Assembly (NCBI GenBank): GCA_030704615.1 | Contig: CM060732.1 | Location: 4,280,001 to 4,344,000 of the forward strand | DNA: 64,000 nucleotides | Direction: 5' to 3' | From: Takakia lepidozioides | Lineage: Eukaryota; Streptophyta; Takakiopsida; Takakiales; Takakiaceae | Shown here: positions 22,685 through 34,707 of the stretch, piece after piece | Numbering within the stretch: position 1 is the first letter of the stretch | Layout of the letters: each line of letters begins with the position of its first letter | Program-made: the position numbers and the translations under genes | The notes under the pieces: generated by a model | What the model saw: only the letters and a program-made list of their open reading frames with translations | Databases searched by the model: none | What the model was told of the DNA's origin: nothing

Positions 22685-24060
22685 CGCAACGAAGCCCTCG
22701 GCGCCGAATTCCCATCCGCTAGGTAAGTCGGAGCGCCGAATTTCCGTCATGCAGGTAATTCGAAGAGCGGATGGATAGAAATCCGGCGCCGAATTTCCAT
22801 CCGCCAGGTAACTCGGAGCGCCGAATTTCCGTCATGCAGGTAATTCGGAGAGCGGATGGATGGAAATCCTGCCCCGAATTTCCATCCTGCAAGTAACTCG
22901 GAGCACGGATGGATGGAAATCCGGCGCCGGATTTCCATCAAGCAGGTAACTCGGAGCGCGGCCGGATGGAAATTCGGCGCCGAATTTCCATCCGCCAGGT
23001 AAGTCGGAGCGCGGATGGATGGAAATCCGGCACCGAATTTCCGTCCGTCAGGTAAGTCGGAGCGTCGTCTTTCCGTCATGCAGGTAATTCGGAGAGCGGA
23101 GGGATGGAAATCCGGCGCCGAATTTCCATCCTGCAAGTAATTCGGAGCAAGGATGGATGGAAATCCGGCGCCGAATTTCCGTCATGCAGGTAATTCGGAG
23201 CGCGGCCGGATGGAAATCCGGCGCCGGATTTCCATCAAGCAGGTAACTCGGAGCGCAGCCGGATGGAAATTCGGCGCCGAATATCCATCCGACAGGTAAG
23301 TCGAAGCGCCGAATTACCATCCTGCAGGTAATTCTGAGAGTGGCCGCTTGGTTTTTTGGTCTAAAAAGACACTAAAACCTTAAGTTTGGTGGCTGAATCC
23401 ACTTTTATACACGTTTTTCAGGGAATTCTCGACTGGTAGAGAGAAATTCCTTGCTTCTTTTCCATCCCTCTTAGTTCCTACATGGAAATTCGTTGCCGAA
23501 AAATCTGGCCGCGATTGCGATTACATGCCGAATGGAAGTTCGGCGCCGGTTTTCCATCTGGCCGCGATCGCGATTACCTGCCGAATGGAAATTCGGCGCC
23601 GGTTTTCCATCCGGGGGATGTTCTTTGTCGGACAGGTGCCGGCCTCTCCGCCCGAGGCGACTTCATCCGGGCGGCCCCTGTTGGATATTCGGTGCCGAAT
23701 TCCCGTCCGGGTTTGTAATGTGACGGCCATGTGCCGACCTCTCCCCCCGAGCCGACTACATCCGAACGGCCCCGGATGTAAATTCGGCGCCGTTTTTCCA
23801 TCCAGGGAGGTTTTTATGTCGGCCACTTTTCGGCCTGACCCCCCGACACGACTTCGTTTGGGGGGGCCCGGATGGAAATTCGGCGCTGAATTTCCATCCG
23901 GGGGATGTTCTCAGTCGGACAAGTGTCGGCCTCTCCGCCCGAGTCGACTTCATCCGGGCGGCCCTATTGGATATTCGGTGCCAAATTTCCATCCGGGGTT
24001 GTAATGTGACGGCCCGGTGCCGGCTTCTCCCCTTCAGCCGACATCATCCGGGCGGCCCCC
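22685..24060. repeat. palindromic arrays B1 and C1 in the divergent promoter
   Basis: 22,685-23,330 holds a dozen or so units of the form ggatggaaatccggcgccg with its complement, separated by caggtaattcggagcgc. 23,500-24,060 holds longer units with the same core plus gcgacttcatccgggcggcc and ttttcggcctgaccccc segments. The arrays fill the space between the 5' end of the ParB-like gene (minus) and the transposase ATG (plus, 24,296), so they occupy the shared promoter region. Confidence 0.9.
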
Positions 24061-24295
24061 CACTTTCTGACTGCATACCGTTGGCAGTTATTGCGCAAAG
24101 ACCAGGGGCCGCATTCCGGAGACAAGGTTCATTAACACTCTGACTGTGGATTTTTGAGATAGTTGGCTCCCTGGATTTGGATCAGGCTTCGTCGCTCGGA
24201 CAAATCGGCACCGCATTCCTTCCCATCGGTGCATCCCCCTTCTACCAGGGAGCTTGCCCGCACGCCATCCTGGCAGTCTTGTGTGCACATCTCCC

Positions 24296-27200
24296 ATGGC
24301 GGAAAATCCGAGCGCTACAGTGTACTGCCCTCCTCACGAGCATAGAGCTTCATTTCCGTGCAGAGGGGACATCTGCCGTGTGATGGAGAAATATTTGTGC
24401 ATTCGTTACCACCTGAAACCGGGGTCGGTTTTTTTGGAGGAGGAAAGGAAGGACTCAAACGGCGTTGTTGTCGAGAGTATTGTTGTGCTCCACGATGATT
24501 TCGGCGATGGCAGGGAATGGCGAGTTCCACCATCGGACAACGTCATATATAGGGCTGTTGGGGACTTCATTTGCCCGCCAAATGCACCTTCTATCCTGGC
24601 GTCTTCCACGAAACAATCCGCGAATCAGAGAGTGGGTACCTCAAAGAGAGAAGTCCGCAACGAAGTAAATCCAGAGCCCAACCCATCAATGAAGACGAGC
24701 GAGAACCGGGTTGTTCACAACCTGTCCGACTCCAACGAGGTCATGGAAGTTCCGAGATCGTCCTGGAGATCAGGCAAGTCCTCAATGGACGTCAGTGGAC
24801 GAGGGAGTCATATTCCCAGCACGAGCACCGCAGTTCGATCCATTCTTGAAATTCTGCAAGGGCTTCACATGGATGGACACCGCTCGGAGCTGGCTGGGCT
24901 GGACTACAGCAAGTTCACAATTAAATCGGTTACATGCCTTCCCGCAGACGTCGACGGTAATATCTTCTTTGAGTTCCCTCCTCGGACGGACTACTCGAGG
25001 GCGTCCGGAATGTTGACAGATATGGATAGAAAACATGACGTTCATCCTTGGTGTGTCACCAAAACCACCAGCATGAAGATGCTCGATGGTGTGCGGATAC
25101 GCTACGTTGTTTGTGCGGGCGCGTTGCGGTGTTTCTCCCCAACTTGCTTCCATTTTAAATCCAGAGGTCACAGGAACGAGACCGATTGGACAGGCACAGC
25201 TCATCAACCATTTCGAGCTCAGGAGAAGGTTCCGAACTCCACATTTAAGTGTGCGCATTGCAAAGAACCACCACACTGCATGTCTGTTTGTAATGCCAAG
25301 CAGTTCTATGTGTTGCACCATTTCCCTGACCTCACCCGAGCTTGCATACACGTTTGGTTCCCATTGTCACAAATTGGCAAGGGGGAACTCGTGGGAGGCT
25401 GCCCACGAGGCAGAGCAGCTCATTCAGGAGGAGGTTAAGTTGAGACCGGGTGCCAAACCCAAACAGATACAGCTCCAAGCCGCCCATAAGATCGCATTGG
25501 CCAGAATTATGTCGGAAGACGGCTCCGATAGAGTTCCTCTCGATGACAAGGAAATGGAGGCATTGCTGGAGTCGGTGTCCCACGTCTGTTCACCGAATGT
25601 CCGAAACCACATTGTCTCATGCAAACAGAAAATTGGGCGTGGCTCGGATATGCACTCCATTCTGGAGGTGAAGCGACGATGTGGATATGACTACATTCAT
25701 GGAAGTAGGTTTCCAGGACAAGGGACTGAGGCAGATCGTTGTTTCATATTCAAAATGTCCACGTGTGGACCTGGCAGCGGCGTCCAACTGGTCGACAGGA
25801 TGACGAGTGGGGACTTGTCAAACAGTTGGGTCATGTTCGACCATATCAAGCGAATTACAAATCACCAGTGGGTGACAATGGGTGCACATGTCTACGACAC
25901 CCACTGCAGGATGCTAATGACAATTGCTATTTGTGAGATGAAAGGAGAGGACACACAATTGGAGATGCTTCTTTGGCAGGGAATAAACGAACAGATGGCC
26001 AAGGCGGGATTGACCCCTCCCAATTTCCGTGGTTTCATGGCGGACAACGCACAAGCAAATTGGGCTGCCATCCGAAGGGTGTACGGGCAAGACCCCAATG
26101 TTCCCATGGAAGGCAAGGAGAGATCTTGTGGGTTCCATTTTCTGCAGAGCCTTTCGCAGTACACAACCAAGCTCGTGGCGCCAGATTTCAGAGAGGAGCA
26201 CCGTTCCATGTGTCTTGCGTGGAAGCGCGCTCCCACCTTGGATGATGCAGAGACACAGTTTGCATGTATACGGGCTTGGTGGACATCGTCAGGTGCTGTA
26301 AGGAAATCAGACGAGGGAGCAATGGTCAGTTGGCTAGCATGGTGGCATTATCGTTTCCTCCAGTTCGGCGACTATATGCGGGAGGTGAGTTGCACGAATT
26401 CGCGTCCCGTTGAATATTATTCTTGGCATTATTTGTAATTTGCTTCTAACCTCAACATGTGCTTGTGCAGGAAATGTGTCTCGACTCCGACACCGACATG
26501 CCCACGACAAACATGGCCGAATCAGTGCATTCTTCCTGGCGTGCCTCCTCTGCGGCGCATCTGGTGGACATCCTTACTGCCACAACGGAGGACATTGTGA
26601 GGTCAATTATGCAGCAATGCAGGTACAACGAGTTCTTGAAAGGGAAACAGTGGGGCTTGGGGCCGGACAGGCAGGAAATGCTGATGCGGACTGCCTCCAG
26701 ATCAAAGAATCCTCAGAAGTGGACGGCGGCCTTACGAGAGGGCCTTCGGGACACGCCATTGCTTCGAAGAGGCCAACATTTGGAAGGAGATGTTCATACC
26801 TGTCCAGCGAGACGAAGACTTGACGAGGCACCTGGCGGGGAAGAGGATTCATGGCGAGCTGACAAAAATATTTGCACGCTCCCTCGTGGTCCTGTGATGT
26901 TGCCCGAGGAGGTCTCGTCGAGCACCGCAAGTCCTGCACGTTCAAGATCGCCATCTCCTTTGAGCACAGGGCACGTGCCCGGGCAACATAACGAGCCATC
27001 TGTAGTAAAGCAGTACAACATTCCCATTGTGGAGACAAGAGTGTCGGAGTCACAGTGGAGGATTACAAGGACATTGTCGGCATTTCGAGGGAAGTGCTGC
27101 GCCATTCGGGTGGATACGAGAGCACGCTGTGGTGAGATAATTCGGAGGAACCCACACAGTGCTGTACCTGCACCTTGTTTCAGCGGCAGATTTTTGACTC

Positions 27201-27889
27201 TCACATTTGCTCACGCCACAATGCAAACGTTTTGGTTCTGTAGGCACGACATAATGACCTGTGTATTTGGCAAGCCCAAGTACGGGATTCAGGGAATGCC
27301 GGAGCCTCCGGGTGTCTGGCCTGTTGCACTAGGTTGCAGCCTCTCTCAGAATGAGGCAGATGCTCTATCTGCAGCAGGATTTTGAATGGTGCAACGCACA
27401 GACGTCCCGGCCCACGCATTTCCAGTTCCTCAGACCCAGCCATTGCAGACTGCTCGGTCCAGTAGAGACGGATTGGACAATTCTGCACATCCCACAATGC
27501 GATTCGGAAGAGTGAAGAGACGACACCCTCCCAACAAGTTGAATGAGACTCAGATTGCCAATGCTCTTGGGATGGCTTGCACTATTCAGAGCTCCGTGGA
27601 CGTACCTCCACCCGGCCTTGGGCGTGTTTATCGGATGGCAACGGCCGGCTCGGCTGTACGCGACGATGTATACACAATTACGATTAGAGTGGAGCCGACT
27701 TGCAATTGTACGGACTTCTCGTTGATCGAAGCAAAAAAGGGTTCAAAGTATTATCCGTGCAAGCATCTGTATTACATTTACCTGAAGAGGTTGAGGATGA
27801 ACGTGACTATTGATGACTTTATTCATGCACCGGCGTTGAGCGTGAACGAGCTGCACAAACTCCTCCTTAGGGATTCTAGAAATCATTGA
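24296..27889 (+). pseudogene. MULE transposase, copy 1, nearly full length
   Basis: The ATG at 24,296 is shared with copy 2. The N-terminal part to about 25,060 is a low-homology linker. Then comes a GCM1/WRKY-type zinc finger: CAGALRC, FKCAHCKEPPHC, VLHHFPDLTRACIHV, then GSHCH in the +1 frame. One extra base in the T run near 25,350 breaks the finger. The catalytic core follows: WVMFDHIKR, AHVYDTHCR, GFMADNAQANWAAI (Asp), CGFHFLQSL (C-x2-H) and, after an intron, TTNMAESVHSSWR (Glu). The intron is 26,385-26,470 (86 bp, gtgagt to tgtgcag, phase 0). Near the end C-x-C-x16-C-x-H (CNCTDFSLI, YPCKHLYYI) is a SWIM finger. A frame change near 26.77 kb and a TGA at 27,383 also interrupt it. It would cut and paste the element; this copy looks inactive. 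Confidence 0.8.
26385..26470 (+). other. 86-bp GT-AG intron of the transposase
   Basis: gtgagttgc at 26,385 and cttgtgcag ending at 26,470. Removing it joins YMRE to EMCLDSD in frame (phase 0) and links the DD part of the core to the Glu-containing part. Confidence 0.8.
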
Positions 27890-28039
27890 TGGGGCAAAGG
27901 GAATCCTTCATATGGATATTTTCAATTGCATTTTCATGTATCAGACTTTTTTTTGCAGTGTAATGAAATGTATCCCAAAACTCCTGGAATGAGGTAATAT
28001 TCCATTCAAACTGAGATCCAGCAGAAGCAGTTGTGGGGC

Positions 28040-28345
28040 CATTTCTGGAAAAATGGCGCCGAATTTCTCTATTTTGGGCCGAAAACTGGCTAAGTCCCAA
28101 CATGCAGTGGTACCCCTGTGTTTGGAAAAATGGCGCCGAATTTCCCTATTTTGGGCCGAAAACTGGCTAAGTCCGAACATGCACGGGAACGATGTCTGGA
28201 AAAATGGCGCCTTACACACCTGTCATGAGGGGACCTATAGCCACGGTATTCGGCACCATTTTTCGCCAGAGAGACCTATTACCGCGAAATACGTCGCGGT
28301 TTTTTCCGGTTACGGACCCTATTACCGCGAAATTCGGCGCCATTT
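28040..28345. repeat. short A-type repeat block 3' of transposase copy 1
   Basis: Three GGAAAAATGGCGCC or inverse cores (28,050; 28,120; 28,198) with ggccgaaaactggctaagtcc between them, then attaccgcgaaattcggcgcc near 28,320. It corresponds in position to the greatly expanded array at 45.8-47.5 kb in copy 2. Confidence 0.85.
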
Positions 28346-28534
28346 TTGCACATGTCGCTGGGAATTGGCATGAGCGGAAGACGAAATATCATGAGCACAA
28401 CTCTCAAAACTACAATTTTCCCTTCAAGGTGCCGAATAATATATTTGTTTTTTCTGACACATTGCATTAAATTAATGTTTTATAATGTTTTTTATTTTCG
28501 AAATTTGTACTTCTGCTCATGAAAACCGATTGTC

Positions 28535-28579
28535 TTGCTACTCCGCTCATGCCGCTCATGCCGCTCATGCTCATGAAAT
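28535..28579. repeat. right terminal repeat of MULE copy 1
   Basis: Iterated CCGCTCATG units ending in ctcatgaaatag at 28,579. The inverse, ctatttcatgagcgg, starts at 36,537. These are taken as the element ends of the family. Confidence 0.65.
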
Positions 28580-29640
28580 AGCTAACCTCCTCTATCCAAA
28601 TCTAGGGTCCTTCGATTATGGTGTTTTTGAATTGGTTCTCTAAAGGTAAAGGCCACCTGAAGTTCAAATATGATTCCAGTGTTACACAGTGGATTGATGT
28701 TGAGACCATAATCTTAACAGTGACTATGACATTTTAACCATCTCAGAACTTATATTCTTTAGATCCAAGTGATGTTGCGGCTTTGAATGAGTTTGTGGCT
28801 AATGAAAATTAAACTTTTCTTTGGGTCCGGCATTTGACTTATGTATGGAATGTTGTTTGTGTACATGCTTTGAATTTTGCATGGATTGGAGTTTGCTGCT
28901 TGAGGTCCAATGGCACGGAGGCACAGTACGCAACAACCCCCTTCTCTTCCTGGGCATCCTCAAATTCGGCCACTCGAACCCTCAACACCATTAACTTTGT
29001 CCAGACAGGTGTTGGACTCTGTTTTCTTGTCACAGCGTAGAAATACACCCAAGGCCGGAGGGTGGGGGGGGGAGTTCGAATAGGCCAGCTCAAGGTGGCT
29101 TGGCCATCCGCTCACGGCCTAATTGTCTGATGAAGACATTTGCACTTCCAAAAGCGTTCAGCACAATGATAGTGGACGGGGTAGAGAAGGTGATCGTGAC
29201 GGCGATCAAAGACTTGTTTTTTATTGTATACCTAGATGGGAATATGCGATGGGGTGATGTACACATATTTACAGCACATTGTACTTGCCGCTGTATGAGA
29301 CCCCGGAGAAAATGAAGCTGAAACTGACATATGGAACTCTTCACTCGGATGGTGCATTTGGAGATATATGAGAAGCAAGCGCTCACCAAGTTGTCCTCGT
29401 ATGTTGATTCACTGGTGCTGTTTAACAACAGTTATGTACACATTGAGGTTTCCTCTCTTGTGACGGCTCATGTATGACTTGACGTCTTCATGTCCTGTGA
29501 GGTGCCTAAAGTTTGTTCAGTTGGCATGGTGTGTGGAAGCAGGAAGCAACAACAAAGAGAGATGTGGCGGGCGAAGTTGCCAGGAAACGGCTTGTACAAA
29601 TGGAGCCTCTTATTTGGTGCGTTAGACATTGATGATGGAC
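28580..29640. other. no recognisable gene
   Basis: About 1 kb between the MULE end and the gypsy gag region. Open frames on both strands exist near 28.8-29.4 kb but none shows a domain I know. A 5' LTR for the gypsy remnant was looked for here and not found. Confidence 0.5.
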
Positions 29641-29647
29641 TGTAGAG

Positions 29648-30232
29648 ATGCATGAATATATAAAGCAAGAATGTGAAATGAAGAGTAAGAGAAAGGAGAA
29701 GTTGAAGAGGGATAACTATGAGAAAAGATTAGAAGAAATCTTGAAGAAGTATGCCACAGAGGCTGCAACACATTGGAGGAAGGGTGTTTGGTGTGCAAAG
29801 TGCCAGAATGAAGGCCATACCACCACTGAATGTCACATGAAGGAGAAACACTGTACTATCTGTAAAATGGATAACCATTCTACTGAGAATTGTTACTACA
29901 ACAGAAGGACAGCAGCTAGAGAACCTAGGCAAGTAAGGGTGCATCAAGTGCAGCCCCAGCCAAGAAGAAACAGTGATCAGGACCACTATGGTAGGCCTGG
30001 TGGTTATAACAGTGGCATGGAAGGGAGAGGTAATTCAAGAGGGAATTACCAAGGAAATTCCAAAGGCAACTATCAGGGTAATCCAAGGGGGAATTACCAG
30101 CCAAGAAATCAGGATTACAGAAATAATCCTAGAGCAGACCAAGGGCGAGGACCCAATGGTGAAGAACTGTGTTACTATTGTAATCAGGCAGGACATCGCA
30201 AGGCAGCCTGTTCATTCTGGATTAGACACTAG
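29648..30232 (+). pseudogene. Ty3/gypsy Gag C-terminus with three zinc knuckles
   Basis: A basic helical lead (KSKRKEKLKRDNYEKRLEE) is followed by two adjacent CCHC knuckles, C-x2-C-x4-H-x4-C: CAKCQNEGHTTTEC (residues 49-62) and CTICKMDNHSTENC (69-82). Then comes a Gly/Asn/Arg-rich repeat (GNYQGN-like units) and a third knuckle, CYYCNQAGHRKAAC, near the end. Nucleocapsid knuckles bind element RNA during packaging. The capsid part is missing. The frame ends just before the protease frame, so Gag and Pol are separated by a stop. Lineage-wise the Pol sequence is closest in feel to the Tat/Athila group of plant gypsy elements. Confidence 0.85.
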
Positions 30233-30238
30233 AATGAG

Positions 30239-31462
30239 ATGAGAGCTCCTGTGAATGAGGGCCCAATGGTGGCAGCTCACATGGTTAGGCCACGTGTTGT
30301 ACCAGAAGTAAGTACAATGATACTAACGAGAAGCAAAGCCAAACTAATACCTCCAGTAGATGAGGAAGATGATTATAATGAAGATGGCAGTGATGTGCCT
30401 GAAGATGATGAGGCTTGGAGAGATGAGAAAGAACTGCACAAGGAAGTGGCAGATACCATAAGGGAAATACAGAAGAGTACTGATATTCCTATGGCAGATT
30501 CCTCTGATTCTGAAAGAGAAGAGGAAGTGAATGAGGATGAAGGGAAGAAAGAAGCTGCAGACATGCAGAGTAATGAAGGGACTTTGGCTGAAGTAATATG
30601 CCAGTCCAAAGCGGAGATTACCATTGGACAGCTATTGGCTGTGGCACCTTATTGTAGACACAGGCTGTATCAAGCAATCAATCGAATTGCCCATGTGACA
30701 GGGAACACAGACCTGAACAGCAAGGTGACCAGTTATAATGTGAAGCCGGAAGGGCGAGAAACAGTCATGGACTTTGATGATTCTATGCCAGTAATCCAAT
30801 TGAGAATTGGAAGCACAAAACTAACTGATGTACTGATAGATGGAGGCTCTGGAGTGAATATCATGACAGACCGATTAAGGCAGAAGCTTGGTCTAAGTAA
30901 CATGAAGCCAGCCCCATTTACAGTAACAATGGCAGATCAAAGAAGTGTACAGTCATTGGGATTGATAAGAGGAGTTAAGATACAGATTCAAAAGATGATA
31001 TTTATGATCACAGTAACTGTATTGAAAATGGATGAAGTCATGGAAGCTTACTCCTTATTGTTGGGACGTTCGTGGCTGAAACAGGCCAGGGTATTCCATG
31101 ACTGGAATTCCCAGTTACTAACTATGCATAATGGGATGCACAAGATACAAATTACCACTAAGATATCTAGTAGATTACCTGCTACGAGAAGACCTCGAGG
31201 GGTCAGGGAGTATGACTGGAGGGGAGGACTTGATGAGGAGCAGGAAGCTACCCTGTTCGCTGCACACCCAGAGTGGGAGCAGATTGCAGAGATGCAGTTG
31301 GAAGGCCTAAGTTGTTTAAAAGGTATCTGCTATGGTGTGGTGACAACAACACCAATTGAAGGTGAAAGAAGCAGTTACCCACCACATTTCTATGAAGACA
31401 GAGAAGGAGAAATGGAAATCCTAGAGGAACCAGCCACTGTGAGTTTACAGGATGAAGTGTGA
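30239..31462 (+). pseudogene. Ty3/gypsy Pol N-terminus with retropepsin
   Basis: An acidic lead (EEDDYNEDGSDVPEDD) precedes a retropepsin-like aspartic protease around residues 185-290: VIQLRIGSTKLTDVLIDGGS has the catalytic Asp in a DGG rather than the usual DSG/DTG triplet, followed by GVNIMTDRLRQKLGL and, further on, LLLGRSWLKQARVFHDW (the hydrophobic-hydrophobic-Gly-RxWL motif common in plant gypsy proteases). It would process Gag-Pol. The frame stops at 31,462, about 120 bp before the RT frame. Confidence 0.8.
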
Positions 31463-31584
31463 CTGGTTGGACAATCACAGCTGATGAGCAGGTGAGAGAA
31501 GTGAATGTGGGAATTGAAGAGGAACCGAGGATGGTGAAGGTAGGGGCTGATTTGGAGCCATAATTCTTTGAGGAAGCTAAGAGT

Positions 31585-32805
31585 TTGTTCATCAAATACA
31601 GAGATGTATTTGCTTGGAGCTACGAGGATCTAAAAGGGATACCACCTGAGATCTGTCAGCATAAGATTGAACTGGAACCAGGGTCAGTACCAATCAAACA
31701 GGCAAGGTACAAAATGAATCCCAACTATGCACAGAAGGTTGGAGAAGAGATCAAGAAGTTGGCTGAGGCTAAGTTTATATACCCGATAGAGTATACAACT
31801 TGGTTGTCACCCATTGTGATAGTTCCCAAGAAGAATGGTAAACTGAGAGTTTGTGTGAACTATAAGAAGTTGAATGCTTGCACGAAGAAAGATCCTTTTC
31901 CATTGCCATTCACAGAAGCGGTATTGGACACTGTGGCAGGCCATGAGATGTACTCATTCATGGATGGCTTCAGTGGTTATAATCAAGTGCAAGTGGCAGA
32001 AGAAGACCAGGGAAAGATAGCTTTCATCATAGACTGGGGTGCTTATGCATACAAAGTCATGCCTTTTGGACTTTGTAATGCACCAGCAACCTTTCAGAGA
32101 GTGATAAGTGAATCTTTTCATGAGTATCTGGATGATTTCATGCAGGTGTTCTTGGATGATTTCAGTGTGTACAGCTCTAAGAATGAGCACTTGCATAAAT
32201 TGGAGTTATGTTTGGCCAGATGCAGGATGAGAGGTCTGGGCCTGAATCCAGAGAAGTGTACTTTCTGTGTGAACTCAGGGGTGCTTTTGGGACACATTGT
32301 GTGTAAGAGGGGACTTCTTGTGGATCCCAGGAAGACAGAGGCCATTAAAGCCTCTCCACCACCAGTAAATGTTAAGAGTCTAAGGAGATTCCTTGGACAA
32401 TTCAGTTATTACAGAAGATTTGTCAAAAGGTATGCATAGATAGCAGCACCATTGAGCAAGCTTCTGAAGAAAGATGCAGTGTTTGCATGGACAACTGAAT
32501 GTCAACAGGCTTTTGAAGAACTTACATTGTCAGTAACAACTACACCTGTGCTGATTAACCCTCACTGGCATGTAGTATTTCATGTTCACTGTGATGCCTC
32601 AAGAGAAGCGTTGGGAGCGGTGTTAGCCCAAAATGTTACAAGAAATATAGATTCACCGGTGTATTATGCTAGCAGGTTGATGAACAGTGCTGAAAGGAAC
32701 TATAGCACAACTGAAAGAGAAGCACTGGCAATGATTTATGCAATCAAGAAATTCAGGCATTACCTATTGGGAAGAAAGTTTATGTTTTATGTGGATTGGC
32801 AGTGA
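31585..32805 (+). pseudogene. Ty3/gypsy reverse transcriptase and truncated RNase H
   Basis: RT hallmarks in order: DVFAWSYEDLKGIP (typical start of plant gypsy RT), WLSPIVIVPKKNGKLRVCVN, FMDGFSGYNQV, MPFGLCNAPATFQRV and VFLDDFSVYS (catalytic DD as LDD), then LRRFLGQFSYYRRFVKRYA. A single in-frame stop at 32,437 interrupts the frame. Next comes the RNase H-like start, HVHCDASREALGAVLAQ and TTEREALAMIYAIKKFRHY. The central RNase H part is missing around 32,800-32,810, where the sequence jumps to a region preceding the integrase. The element could not replicate. Confidence 0.88.
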
Positions 32806-32898
32806 CCAATCAGATACTACCTTACTCATGGTCAGTGCCCACCTAGTTATGGTAAGGAGCAGAGGAAGAGAATCGCTATCAAGGCTTTACCATATACT

Positions 32899-34150
32899 AT
32901 GGTAGGGGGCAGAATGTATAAGCTAGAACCTGATGGAGTACTTAAACGATGCTTGTACCACCATGAAGTAAATAAAGTCTTGGAGGAAGTTCATAAAGGA
33001 GTGGCTGGAGGTCATTTTGGAGAAGAGACTACCAGTAGGAAGATACTACTTGCAGGTTACTGGTGGCCTACTTTGTTCAAAGATGTACACAAGTATTGTC
33101 AGAGTTGTGATGAATGTCAGAGGCTAGGACCTTTGCAGAGATCTGGGAAGATGGCTTTGCATCCTACGATGCGTACTGAACCATTTCAGAAATGGGGACT
33201 AGACTTGTTGGACCAATTAACCCACCGGCCAAGAATACACAGAACAAGTACATAATTACAGCCACTGATTATACTACGAAGTGGGTGGAGCTAAAGCTCT
33301 GAGGGACAACACAGCCAAGTCCACATCAAGGTTCCTGTATGAGAGCATACTTACACGATTTGGCTGTCCCTTGGAATTTATCAGTGACCAGGGAAGTCAC
33401 TTCATTAATGAGACCATTGAACTATTGACTAAAGAGTTCATGATTATGCATAGGAAGAGTACAACGTATTACCCACAGGGTAATGGGCAGGCAGAGGCTA
33501 CCAACAAAATATTATGTACTATCTTGGCTAAGATAGTCAATGCAAACAGAACGGATTGGGATACAAAGCTGTTGAAGATTTGTGGTCATACAGGACTTCA
33601 TATAAAGTCACCACTAAGTATACACCATTCCAATTAGTTTATGGTATGGAAGCTTTACTTCCAGTGGAATTCTTGTTACTTACCATGAGAACTGAATGGG
33701 GAAAGAGAATGGAATTGGAAGATTCAATTAAGGTCAGGAAACATGAATTATACCATGTGGAAGAAGTACGTGCTGATGCAGCTGATAACATGACCAGAAT
33801 TCAGATGAAGAGGAAGGAACAGTTTGATGAAGGCAAATTAAAGACTTTTAAGACGGGAGATTTGGTTCTCTGGTTGCAGAAGAAGGGGAAGATTAAAGAT
33901 TATAAGCTTAAATCACCATGGAAGGGACCTTATGTCATACATAAGATGTATGATAACAACATAGTCATGTTACAAACCATTAACAAAGAGATGTTGGGAA
34001 GAGTCAATGCCAATAAGTTGAAGGGGTACAGTGGTATCCATGACAAACCATTGCAGCACGATTTGCATGTTGAAACGCAAAAGCAGTCACAGACTGCGCC
34101 AGTGATACCAACGGAGTATGGAGCACTTGTTGCTAAGCCGAGCATATATG
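32899..34150 (+). pseudogene. Ty3/gypsy integrase, frameshifted
   Basis: The zinc-binding HHCC part is seen as HEVNKVLEEVHKGVAGGHFG to YCQSCDECQRLG (33,000-33,130). The catalytic core follows in another frame: FGCPLEFISDQGSHFIN carries the second Asp, and YYPQGNGQAEATNKIL the Glu. The first Asp region (near 33,200) is degraded (GLDLLDQL). After a further frame change near 33,590 the C-terminal part continues (FQLVYGMEALLPVEF, then GDLVLWLQKKGKIKDYKL and SPWKGPYVI) and fades out at about 34,050. At least two frameshifts are present. Confidence 0.85.
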
Positions 34151-34189
34151 ACCAGGGCGGAAACTACAGGTGTTTGCATACCTATCACG

Positions 34190-34275
34190 GCCCATCACAG
34201 CGTGACACAGCCTATCACAGCCCATCACAGTGCCACACAGCCTATCACAACCCAACACAGCCCATACAGATTACA
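34190..34275. repeat. short tandem repeat, cctatcacagcccatcacag type
   Basis: Three to four imperfect 20-bp units just downstream of the integrase, where an LTR or polypurine tract would be expected. No LTR boundary could be defined. Confidence 0.7.
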
Positions 34276-34707
34276 CAGTCCATAAGGTCACTGACAGGTG
34301 GACGCGAATTAACGTTAGAAAAGTGGCCATCAAGTGAAGAAAAAGTTTGGAAGTCAAACTTGGAGAATGTGCCACGCGGAGAGGGGAAGACGGGGGCATG
34401 TTTAGAAACAGACACGTGGCGGCTAAGGCGAAGCACACCGCGCTGCATCGATTGCAAAAGTGAGTTTCATCATGCAAGAGGACAAATCGGGCCGTCAAAG
34501 TACCTACCCGGTACAACAACTAATACTAATTGTGGGCACATTAATGCATTTAGGGTAACGGAACCATTTTCGAGTTCAGAAAATGGAAACCTATGCCACA
34601 TGTGCTGTCCTACTGGACATTCCAGGTGGAAATGTCCATGGAGGGGGGTGGAATTAAGGAATTATCTAAGCAGTCCACAGCCAATCAGGAGTGAGAATTA
34701 CATGTAG

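Larger units (their letters stand above)
17750..28579 (+). mobile_element. Mutator-like element copy 1 (left end lost)
   Basis: This segment carries, left to right: the ParB-methyltransferase-like gene (minus, 3' end truncated), an intronic repeat array, a repeat-filled divergent promoter, the MULE transposase (plus), a short 3' repeat block and a right terminal sequence ending at 28,579. The right end read inward is CTATTTCATGAGC followed by iterated CATGAGCGG. The same sequence in the opposite orientation begins copy 2 at 36,537, which is what a pair of TIRs of one family should look like. Homology with copy 2 is lost leftward near 17,750, where the CACTA-derived sequence starts, so the left TIR and the methyltransferase exons are missing. 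Target-site duplications could not be checked. Confidence 0.7.

Noticed and set aside
22747-23320. Peptide repeats of the type RRRISIHP across array B (also 43.4-44.9 and 47.5-47.9 kb)
   Set aside because: Translation of noncoding palindromic repeats in the promoter region.
28361-28580. Evenly spaced CATGAGC units as a possible CRISPR-like array
   Set aside because: Eukaryotic context, units are 9 bp with no spacers, and they coincide with a transposon terminus.
34190-34275. Possible LTR end of the gypsy element
   Set aside because: No matching sequence upstream of 29.6 kb and no TG...CA boundary; it is only a short tandem repeat.
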